Source: Coccinella septempunctata
Taxonomy: Eukaryota; Arthropoda; Insecta; Coleoptera; Coccinellidae
Direction of reading: 5' to 3'
Assembly (NCBI RefSeq): GCF_907165205.1
Contig: NC_058196.1
Coordinates: 25,524,501 to 25,588,500 of the forward strand
DNA: 64,000 bases
Position numbers and translations under genes: made by a program. Below are positions 13,901 through 25,900 of the stretch, piece after piece. The notes beneath the pieces were generated by a model. The model was given only the letters and a program-made list of their open reading frames with translations, did not search any database and was not told the origin of the DNA. Each line of letters opens with the position of its first letter. Within the stretch, counting starts at the first letter, position 1.

Positions 13901-16900
13901 AAATTACTAAACAATTCGAAAATTATCGAGAAATATGAATATTTCCCTTCCATTGTTCTTGAACCTCGACTGGCAACCTGGGACTTCGTTACTATGGTAA
14001 TAACATAACAGCCTGGCGATTAAGAATAGGGCTGTCACTGTATTGGTCCGCACTATTCATGACCATTAACTACGTTGCCAAATTGTTGACAACCGTACAA
14101 ACAAAGTACATCACGAATTTTTTTACACCATTATTGGCATCCCGAAAAGGGTTGGGAGTAAGAATCTCAAACAACTTCACAAACTCACTGATATTTGGGT
14201 GAAATGATAAAGCTCTGACTGGACTCCAAATGTTTCTTTCTTATTCAACTTTTGAGTATAATATAGTTATTGATAACTTTTGATGAGTTCACATCCAGTT
14301 TTTTTGCGGTGAATCAAAATGAGCAAAATCTTTATCATATTTATTGGATTATTTGCAGTCTTCGAAGAAAGATGGGGACTCTACGAAATCTCAAGATCTA
14401 GGTGACAACCAAGAAAATATTTTCATCAGAGTTTCAGATACGGAAGTGAGATATTCGAAGACAGATTTTCGTGAACTGGACAAGAAGCTACCTTCTTCTA
14501 CCGTTGTTTACTTCAAGTCTCCTTCGGAATCTTACCATATATCGAGAGAAAGCTTTCCAGAATGTTCAGACGGGACGACAGTATGTGAAAATGAAGAAAG
14601 TGGTGAAAACGACGCTTTCAATTTGAGAAGGATGCCGTTGTATAAATAACCAATTCGATTTCTATTTTAGTGCAATTTTGTCTCTGTTAGGAGTCCCACA
14701 TTGTAGTCTACCTAATGAATAAACCCATGAAATTAGTGTTAAACGCCAACTTTTCATCACAAAATGACATTCTTACACAAAGTTTCTGCATTATCTGAGA
14801 ATTTTTGTCGATTGCTTGGATTTACTTCAAATCTTTTCAAAACTGACATCAAAAATGCAGATAGAATTCGACGTCACTGAAATAATCCTTTCAGTAGCAT
14901 ATCCTTCACTCAGTGGCATATGTCAAAGGAAGCACAGGGGGTCGTAAATTATTTTATACAGAGCGGGTAAAATGAAACTGCGACTTCGTAGGTCGGCAGA
15001 ACCTATCGGAAAAGTCGATTTTTCATTCCACGGAGATAACTTCTGAAATTCAAAACTGTACCGCTTCAACCCTTATTGTTATAACACCAAGATCTTAGAA
15101 GTTGTTCCCGTGGCATTAATTCGTTTTCACTCTGTATATATTGTAATATTCTTTCACTTTCACGTTTCCTTTGCAAACTTCATAAGTTTATTACAATATC
15201 TACAACAATTTTTTTAACCTGACATTTATTCGATTTTTTTTTGGTTTTTACTGAAAAAATTGAACGCAAATTAAATTTCCTCTCCCCTCCCCTAAAACTA
15301 TTTCCCATATACATCACTAGCTTCACTTTACAACAACTCAATATGAAATAAGTAGAATTTATGCTGCAAATTCCAGCAGATGTTGATTCAATTTATGATT
15401 TTTCAGGAATGTACTACAGAAAACAAAAGAACTCGGCCTCCACTCATTAGCTCTCTGCGTAATCAATTCAGTAAGAAGAAATTATCCACCTAACGAAGGG
15501 GCTCATATTGCTTTACGTAAGTATATTGAAAATTTGTGTGATAGAAATGAATGAAATTTACAATATTGAATTGATGTGGCTGATACTTGATAAAAATCAA
15601 TAATTGAACTAAAGAAATGAATTATATACATCATTTTCAAAGACATGGGTTATTTAACCACAACGAGTGTTTCGCTATCGCAGTAACATCTTCAGTCTCG
15701 TATTTACCTTCATGTAAATACGAGTTTAACTTTACCCATCCTCACTATATCCTCAAATTTCATAATTGAATTTCAAGCTTAAAGCTTCCTTAAATTTCCT
15801 TAGAATTTGATTATGAAACTGGCCATTTTATGTTAGTGAAAATCAAGTGATTCAGTTTTTTAGTTTGGATGAAATTTCTTTAATGAATAAATTATTGCAA
15901 TAATCCAACTACCTCATGAGGAAGGTTTAAGTTCGATATTTGTATATCAACGACGTAGAAGTATCAACCATATTTTCGTGTTTCCTCCGGAACTCACAAA
16001 GTAATTTCGAACATTCGATTTTTACTGATGTCATAAATCTCGAGATTGTTCATGTTTAAATGCGATAATCACAAAATTAATGAGCCCTTTTGAATTCTTG
16101 AACGTTGGGTTTTAGCTGGTATTCAATATTTTCGCATTGTTTTTCATGGTAATCAACGTAAACTCCAATATTCCGAAGTTTCTATACTACATCTCGAATG
16201 ACGCAAAGCTTCGTGACCCTCATCAAACTTCGAAATTACCATTACCTGCATGACAATCTTCGAAGAGAATAGCAAACTTCATTCAAATATACAGAGTCAA
16301 CCTAAAGTAACACAACAAATTCATTTATTTTGTATATGTATATTCACTATTTGTGAAAAAATGCCCGAAAATGTCAATTTTTATTTTGAATTGAGCAACT
16401 AATAAAAAAGCCCCAATAATGACCAAATAATACCCAGCAACAAAAAAATCTAATTTCTGGTAGAAATTAGTTTTAGCTGCCATTTAAAAAATTTTACTAC
16501 CCTCATCAAACACTCTCAGAAGGTAACTCGTCAATTAGAAAAGGAGAATAGGGAATACTCCTTCTGATGAAAATGATGTATTTTTTATGAAATATCTTTG
16601 AAACCTCACATTTTGAAATAACCATTTCAACCGTTTCCAAAAAAAATTATTTTAAGCACTTAAAAATGAAAAATAAAAATGGGTATTTAAAGTTTAAAGC
16701 GTTTTGTGAGAATTGCACAAGCTGGCAACATCGACTGAAATATGCCTTGATAATAAAGGACAACAAATACATTATCTTGATGAGATAGAAAAAGATGGCT
16801 GTCTATGAAGTCTGCGATGAACGAGGAAGGTCGTAAAATTTTATGGGATTTTTATGGCCGGTTGCACCTGAAGCTCGCCAGTAAGTACGCGCCTGTAGAT

Positions 16901-19900
16901 CAACAGCTGTTATTTCATAAACAAGCTGATCGGACATTGTTCTTTTCATTGTCTTGTATGCGCTGTTGTCAAATCGTAAACTCCGCACAAACCGATTTAA
17001 ATTTTAAAACCCCATATTTGAAGGATGATTTTGAATAGTTTCCCGGTGAATTTGAAAAAATCATGAATGAAACTCATAATTATTCAGTTAAAACTTGCAT
17101 ATGCAGTGATAACCCAAATTGAGCAGAATTCCCCATTGCGTATTGAGAAATAAAACTAGTAAGCCTGTAGATCTACCTGATTTGCCTTTCGTCCGTTGCT
17201 CGGGCCTGCGGCCCTCGCGATTCGCCTTTTGTCCTTTTCTGGGGCTTACAGCCCTCTATTCCTTTTTATAAATAGATTGATTTAGAGCATCCTGTTATGT
17301 GATCGCTGCCAACCATACTTCCGTCAAAACTGACGTTAACCCATAAATCACGAAATGACATTCATGGTCATCATAGAAAATCATTTAATTTTGTGAAATG
17401 TCACTCGATTTTTCGTAAACGTCAAAATTGCCCATTATCTTACGAATTTTTGAGGTATTTTCGATCATTTTGGAAGAATGAGACTTGGCAAATAAGCCAT
17501 TTTTCAGTAAGGCCATTATTCCACAACAAAACTAAGTGAAGTCTGTTAAAAAATTCTCTATACCTGACGAGCAAAATATTTTTAAAAGGAACTCGGAATT
17601 CGATAAACTCAAAAGCAACTGAATCAATTCTGGCAGCTTCGTTTTGCTCCAAATGAGTGGCAACTTCTAAATCTACATCTCCTCAAACGGATTTCGTAGT
17701 AGCATTTCATGAAAAACATTTCGAAATTCGAAGCAGACTGTTAACAAGCTCCTATAAGCTCCGCGAGGTGATGACGCCAGTTAAAAGTAGAAGACAAGAC
17801 TGTCGTAAACAGGCATCAATAACGAAGTTCTTACTTATTCTCAACCAGTTCAGATTTCCACAATTTCAAGTCTCCAATGACAAGATGTTTGTCTCATCGA
17901 TTGAAATAACGCAACACCTAGACCATTTGATATTCAATTAATCCCAATGAGGCAGAAACCAGCCAGATACCGGTTTCAGACCTCGCAGACCTTCCGCGTT
18001 CTGCCGGAGCTGTTTGGACGATAGCTGCCTCGCTGGTCCGGTGAAAAATCAAACGCTATTACCTTTCGCTTTTAAATTATTCCCGGTTCAGTTGGCGTTA
18101 AATCGAATTTGTCGCTTAAGTTCGACAGTTTGTTATTGTGCGAGTTATATAGGTGTACGTATTGTTGCACAAACACCGTGCGCTCCGAAACCTTTGTTCT
18201 TCGCCGCAAGGTCGCAAAATCCAATTAGAGTACCTTGGGTTTTTCGACTTCCAGCCAGTGGTGTGCCGTATGTTTTCCGTGAACGCCATTGCGTTCTAGG
18301 CGATAGCTCTCAGTCAATGGCACGTCCAGTGATTCACCTCTATTGAATTCTCGGTTTCGCTGCCAGCAGCGATCAGTTTAGGTTATGTTGTTGTGGGAAG
18401 TGTCCAAGTGCAACGGGATAGGGCGAAGTCCAACACGCAGACGTGGAGGTTTTTTTTGAAATTTGTGCGGATTGATTTGTGAGTGAAATTTTGCACTTTT
18501 TCGACTGTGAGAAATTTCATTCGTGTTTGAAAAGAACCTATACAACCATAGTAGGCGGATTGTCCTCATATGTAAATTTCCTATTCAACTCATAAAGTGT
18601 GGTGGGTATCAAAGCAACCTGATAAGAATTATCGCAACCTGATTCAGATCGATAATTTATCGATAAAGACCCATTTATTGTATAAAGTAGATACACAATT
18701 TCGAAAATCCTAAAATCAAGCGTGGGCGTAACCACAAGGATAAAAAAAACAATAGAACTGAACTAAAAATACACCCTTCCATATAGCAAAGTGAACAAAT
18801 AATTTAACAATAAATTCAATTCTATTTCCCTCTAATTTAATGAAGGGTATTCTAGCTATAGCTCAAGACATCTTTCTGTCAGACACCCACGCGTTATTAA
18901 ATCTGAATAGAATAAAACGAAAGTAGTTCTCCAATTTTGTATCTCTATTTTGTAATCAAAGCTATGATTTTTCATCTTTTCGGAATTTCAATTGAAAAGG
19001 GTCTGATTCAACAGAGGAAGCAAGCTTAATATATTGAGTTCAACTCCTTTCAACGTTTACTGAATAAAATTTCAAATTATCCAAAAAAAAAATTAAGTTC
19101 AAAGAGATAAAAATAAAATCAGTTTTCCCTGGAAAAAACAACAAAGGGGAAAAAGAATTATTTAAGATTAAGTGTGGTACTATTAAGGAAAGCTCTCGTT
19201 TGATTTCCATACTAGATTTTCCATAGAGCTTATCTAATCCTATGAGTCTAAAAATAAGTCGACCCTATTCAGGAATATCCAAAGCTATATAAGGATTAGT
19301 CATAACCACGACATTTATTATTATACTCATATATTGTTGAAACAATTTTGCAATAACTTCCACGGATAGTTCCGACCATACATAAACGATTTTCCTCAAC
19401 TTCATACGTTGTACATAAATAAAACAAATTGTATAAAACTTAATGAACCTCTTTCATTTCCTTAGCACACCGGATATCACAAACATTGAATAATAATCAT
19501 AGTTCACAGTGGCGTACCATACTCTGCGCAAAGCCCATGAATGATCTATTCTACTATTCATATTCTTTTCTTGCTAGGATAAATATTGTCAATCGTTTTT
19601 TCATATAAGTTCTCAATTTATGTTCGATTAAGATTGATTAAATTCCTTGAACTTTCATTGAAGGTGTCCTACTAGTAATTGAAAATTTTCCATCAGCGTT
19701 ACAACTGTTCCTGAAACATTAATGAGTTGCAGCGCATGATAGAGTGGACACTATTGAACGTTTATCTGAAAGAAATCAACAATAAAATAAAAACTCAGGA
19801 CTCAGGTCATCGGCCTTATCGATTTACCTCGCTCGCTCTTTTCATTCGACAAATATTCGGTGAATATTCCTTTCATTTTTATAATTATAATTTATAATAC

Positions 19901-22900
19901 TGTAACAATCCCATGATTTTTGGGTTATTTTCTAAACATCCGTAGGCTTGTATATTTTTTCATAACTAATTTGTTACTCATTTTATACTTGTGATATTCA
20001 TTACATATATTTAAATTTTAAGTAGATTAGCTCAAAATTATCATCACAAAATACAGATAACGGTATGAACGAAAAGAATTTTGAAGTAATATACACAATT
20101 CTAGAAAAAAATATTTTTTAAATATGTCTTACATTTCATTTCAGATATGAATTAAAATTTCTTGATAAGATTGATTCATTATTTTAGAACATGTATAATA
20201 TTCGTAAAATCATGTGGAATTTTTCATTTCCTCATTATCCATATCATTTTATAAAGCTTAAAGAAGGATAAATCTCATAGTCATATACATGTAGTTATAT
20301 TATTAGAAGGCTTCAGCACAAATTTCAAATTTTTCCCTCAAGAGCCTCACGGATTATGTAGATACTAATAAGTAGGTATAACTCACGATCATAATCTAAT
20401 CTTATTTACCGTGAAAACAAACGGATCAACGCCTACATAGTTTTGTCCCACATAATATCTAAATTACTCAATTATGGCAGGCCTGTGACGTAATTTATTG
20501 GATTTGAGCCTATCTGTCACATTTATGGGATATTGTTCACGGTCAATACGCATCAGCTTTATGTTTATGGTACCTATATAATCGACGGAATAGTATTGAT
20601 AAATGGGAAGTTATAACGTAATTCATCGAATAATGTGATAAAATTTCGAATTGAATTGTTTCAATCTGATACTGAACGCTAAAATCACTTAAGCCAGCAT
20701 AGTTGAATGGGCTATCGTGAAAATTAAAATTTGTTTATGCTATTTAACTACGAAATATTTTACTATAGTCAACGAATTGGATGAAGAAGGAAATGAAGTT
20801 ATAGTCGAAAAATATAGATATAATGTAGATATATTAATAATTAATTCAGATGCATACCACCTGCCGATATGAATTCGACAGGAGTTACGATCTCAATGAG
20901 GTAGCCAATATGCCATCGTCAGGGCCACCAATTCATTGCCTTCCTCTTAAGGCGTTATCCTTTTTACTATAATGCATATTATTCGTTTTTTTATCTGCAC
21001 ATGAGCACACTCAATTTTCTTTGAGTATCGGCTTCAGCTAACCAATATTTCTAAGATAAATATGATTTGGTAGAAGTAGAGGTAACCGGGGAATGTAATA
21101 AGTATATAAGTATATCTCCTCGGGCAGATTAATATATCAATTGTTTTTTTTTTTCAGGTACAGTTCGACGTTTCCTTGAACGCTACGGAAATTCAATAGA
21201 TACCCTCATATTCGTGGTGGACAACGCCGATCTAGGAATATACGAGGTACTGCTCCCACTTTACTTCCCCCGATCCAAGATGGAGGAAGAAGCATCGAGA
21301 TGGCAGCTTCCAGCTGACCTCGGCGGTGAAGATGGAGAACCATTGTTGCCTGATAGACAAATCAGAATTATTGACAATCCACAACACACCTTACATCGTA
21401 GGTATCTGAAAAACGAGAAAATATCAAAGAATAACAACAGTGTTAATTTACATCCGAAGCCCCGTAAACGGAATTTCGACCTTGAAAACAAGCTATTATT
21501 TTCTCCGTACTTTTCACATAATTTCTCGCTTATAGGGGTGGCCAATCAAATAGAAGATAATATTATTCTCTCTGACATTACTATCAATGCTTATAAAATA
21601 ACAGCAGACTTGGTTTATTTCTATCTATATATGTTTTTTTACAATATCATTTAACCATGTCATCGAAACGTCTATTAATTGCTTTTAATATCTTCTACTT
21701 CCAATAATAATCATCAAGCAAAGCAAACCTTTCAAACTATGTTATATTATTAAAGCAGTCGAAAATAATACCTACTATATGGTCTATATGTTCAACTATA
21801 TACTTTGAAATATTACTGATTGAATTAAAATGAAGTAGGGAACATTAGATAAAAACAGTATATATTTATGTATGCCAGTTTTTTCTTATCTACATATAGA
21901 GAATGCTTTACAGTGACTCCATTAAACTCAGTGGTGACAATTGGAAATTTAGCAAGAATATGGCGGCTTAGAAGCACAGATTTCAATGCTATGATCTCTA
22001 ATTCGGAATGCGGATTGGCTCACGTCACGTCACGTGACCAAATCCGCCATATTCTTGCTAAAACGATGAAAAACGAGACCACAATTGTCGCCACTGTCTC
22101 GTTAGAGTCACTGTAGAATGCTTATTTTTTGGGCGCCATCTTTCAATTCTCGCTGCGAACATAAATCGATTCAGCGGTTGATTGTTAGACAACCAAATAT
22201 ACACGGAAACAATATGTATTTTCGGTTGCCTCTCGTCCAGTTCCAGGATCAGAAACGTTGTTATTCTTTTTATATGAAAATATTCGCAAATATGAGGGAG
22301 AACACTGAAATTTGTACAATTCATATCTACAGAGCTTTTTTCCTTTCAAGACTGAATCAGAAGGTCATATAATATGTGCAGTTCTGGTGATTTTTAGCAT
22401 TTCTGGTGAATAATTTAGATCAGTTTCATCAATTAAGTTTTGATCTCTTCATCTAGGGTTTTACAAGGATCTAATCAATGATTTTTCCGGTGTATTTTGA
22501 CAAGTTCTACTTTTTCCTAAAAAACTAGCCTCAAAAGCATATTGATATCGAATTAAATGCGAATTTTAAGAAATTTAACCAACTCTTCCAGTTGGAAGCT
22601 GTTTCAAAAATAATTGAAATTCTTCTTCTGGTAGTTCTGGTGATGTTTTGAGTAGTTGAGCTATCATAAGTTATATATAAGTATGGAAAATAAATTATGT
22701 ATTATTATCATTAAATTTTTCACTTTTTTGGATACCATTTTGATCGTAAATTATGCCCTTCTGGGCCACGAATAACGTCACACGTGAGAGTAAAATTTGT
22801 AAAATTATTATTTGCCTCGAATTAACTTGCATCAGACCCTTGAGTATTAACTCAATTTGAATAGGTACTTAAAGATCAGACCCAACTTTCTTGGTGAACA

Positions 22901-25900
22901 GGAGTGTCCTAGACTTCGCCGTAAATTTGTTCAATACAGGAAGTTCATTTTTTTTAATTTCAGTCGTATTTTATAAAATTTGTTTCGCATCTGAGGTCAC
23001 GCGGACAATCAACGTAATTCCCGAGAATTCTCCATGATCTAGTAGGCGCCGTGTGAAACAATACTTTGAATAGTGTTTATTCAAAAGTGTTTTCATCCGG
23101 ATCATGTAAATAAGAATCTTTATTTGTACCAGATTAGAGATAGCAGACAGGAGCACGGAAAGTGAGAAGTCATGTTTGAGCATCAAACCTGACTGTTTTT
23201 TTTTATCGATTGACTCAATGTGACCTATTATTGTGATGATTTGCTGTTAACTGTGATTTTGTGACATGATTAACGAATCTTATGAATACTCCTGTAAGTG
23301 GTAGAACCTAATAAAAAAGACGAAAATGAACGGTCAAATATGTTTGATCTTCATGCTCTTCCTTCATATACCATGAAACGCGCATGATCCAATGTTGTTA
23401 CGTTGCAATAAGTGATAAAAAATATGGCTAGAGAAATTTTAACATTTTTAGCCTTTACTTGATAGAGATTGAACATATAGGAGGAAAATCGTGTAGTATA
23501 AGTTTTAGGGCTGTTTTGCACGCTTTTTTTGTTATTATTACCACAAAACTATTGTGGGTGGTTAGGAGAAGCTTAGCTTTCATAAGTTTCCAGAAACTTT
23601 CGCCCAGTCATCCTCATTTTGAAAGAGAACGAGATTTGAAGAATTTTACTTTCCTATATTTATCAGCCTAACGTTCATAGTAACAGTTTTTGTACTAGGG
23701 ATGCGATCTAACCTAACATAACCTGACAAATGACATTTTTTAAATTCGTTTGGGGTCTGTCTAAGCAGAGGTTCAACTAACAATTTATTACTAAGATGTC
23801 CTTCTTTTTCTATTCGAAATCGTTGTGATTATCTGTCAATGAAACGTTATTTGAAGCACCCTATTTTCAAGCTCAGCGTAAGTTACAAGTTACGTTTATC
23901 GATAAACGATAGTTTTCATAAGATTATCGTTGAGCGATTGTCTTCAGATGATGTAGCCTGAATGATCATTGTGACCTACCTTGGAAAATCCGTTCGTTTC
24001 ATTAGTTCAACTAGTCCATAGCAAAACCGATCGAACCCAGTATATTATTCAGGTCTCCGCATCCTAATTCGTCCAATTTTCCATCGAAAACTAGCGTGTC
24101 CAACCGCAATGAATTATAGATCACCCAATTCGACTTTAAACAGTATTATTCAACCCACTGCTCCACTTAGATGATTCCGTGATTTTTTCCAGCTGATGAG
24201 GAATCGATTGATCTCGGAACTCAGCTAGAGACTACCATCAATATCGAACATGCATTCAGTCAAATGCAGGGAGATTTGGATCAGCAGCGTCTTCTTGGAG
24301 AGCGTACACTGAACGACCCTTTGGCGGACATCATGGTCAAAGAGATCCAGCATCAAGAACGGTGAGTTGGAAACTTAATTTCCAGTGTATTGCAACTGAT
24401 AACTATATTTCTTAAACCTTTACTTATGTTTGTTTTATTTTTATTTATTATGCTCACTTATTTAATCGACGGCATTTTTACAACAATGAATTAGGAAGTG
24501 CACAAAGCAGACGTATCTCTCCACAGTTTTGGCTTGTACCAATTCTTGTTAACCTTCTGAACAATTTTTCTATCTTCATTTAAGTACTGAGATTTTGAGG
24601 AAAATTTATCTTGCAATGTTGTAGAAACTATTTTTGGTCGAAAGGGTCCATAGGCCATCACTAATCATCAAACGAAAAGTTGACAAGTATTTTTCATCCG
24701 CATCAGATCATTTTCGTCCGTAAACACTTTTCGTCCGCTCTTTTTGTCGCATAGAAACAAATACGACAGTGGCGATTTATGAATTTCGAGAACCAGGATT
24801 CGATAAAAACATAAGCGCCTATGAAAACAACTGTCACAATTAATTCTTCACGAAATCTGCTACATTTTAACAGTGAATTAAGCACGTGGTTTGAATATTA
24901 GTATTGAATTGGCAACTATGGCCAGGATGGATTTACACCACACAAATGCTTCCTTTCATAAAGGTACAATGCCACTAAAACTGAAAGTGGACAACTTTCA
25001 TGTAGTATTTTCAAAATTGCGCGTTAAATCAACAGTATATTTACAAAATAAAGTTACTTGCTCATGCCTAAATCTACTCATGATGAATATAAATAGAATA
25101 TTTGCGATAATATTAAAAAAATTGCATTATTCTTGAAACAGTTGTGTATTTTCGGAGATTTATTATGATCAAAAATCTTAACTGTAGGTAAAACAGTTAA
25201 ATCCTCGACGTAGATAACTTCAATCACACTTTTGCGTCATTGTTAAGACCCAATCGAGATAATATCAGCATACGTAAGTGAAGTGATCTGTATTCTCGCG
25301 AAATTCATTGTTTTTGCAACAATAACGTTTCGGAATGACCGCTTACACTTTTAAAAGTTCCTCACCTCGAACACTGTGCGGATTCACTAAGGATTCGTTG
25401 GCCAATAATGAGATGCTGTAAGTGTTAGTTTTAATGAAGAATAATATGATCTTGTTAACAACAAATTTCTCTATGTCTGTTTCGACAAATTCAAAATACA
25501 ATCAAACTCTAGAAGTAGCACTCTAATTTAGGACAATTTCTGCAGGCTCTTTAGGGATTTTTCATTCCTTCAATATTGTCTGGATCTGGCATAACACTAA
25601 GAAGAACAACCAGTCTCGAATCGAAATTGAAATTGAAATGACCTTTTTTTGAAGTCGCTCAAAATCATAAGACGAACTCAACTAGCGCCTCGATATTTCT
25701 GAAAATTTTAAATTCTTAGAGCGGGTTTCACAAAACTTTGATTGCTCGATCAGCAATATGACTGTCACTCGATTTCCAAAACGAATTCACTGAAACTTCT
25801 TCATTTCTAGATATTCTGAAGAAGAAGATTTTGAGAATCATTGAATGAACTTATATAGGTCAAAATTTGATGCGAGAATGATATTCTATATGCTCATTAC

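Noticed and set aside
16805..17038. 77-codon ORF at the end of an interspersed repeat
   Set aside because: It overlaps the repeat shared with 40683-41062, where the matching frame is not kept.
18014..18346. 110-codon ORF in the GC block at 18 kb
   Set aside because: Starts with TTG rather than ATG, has no domain and no clear splice partner.
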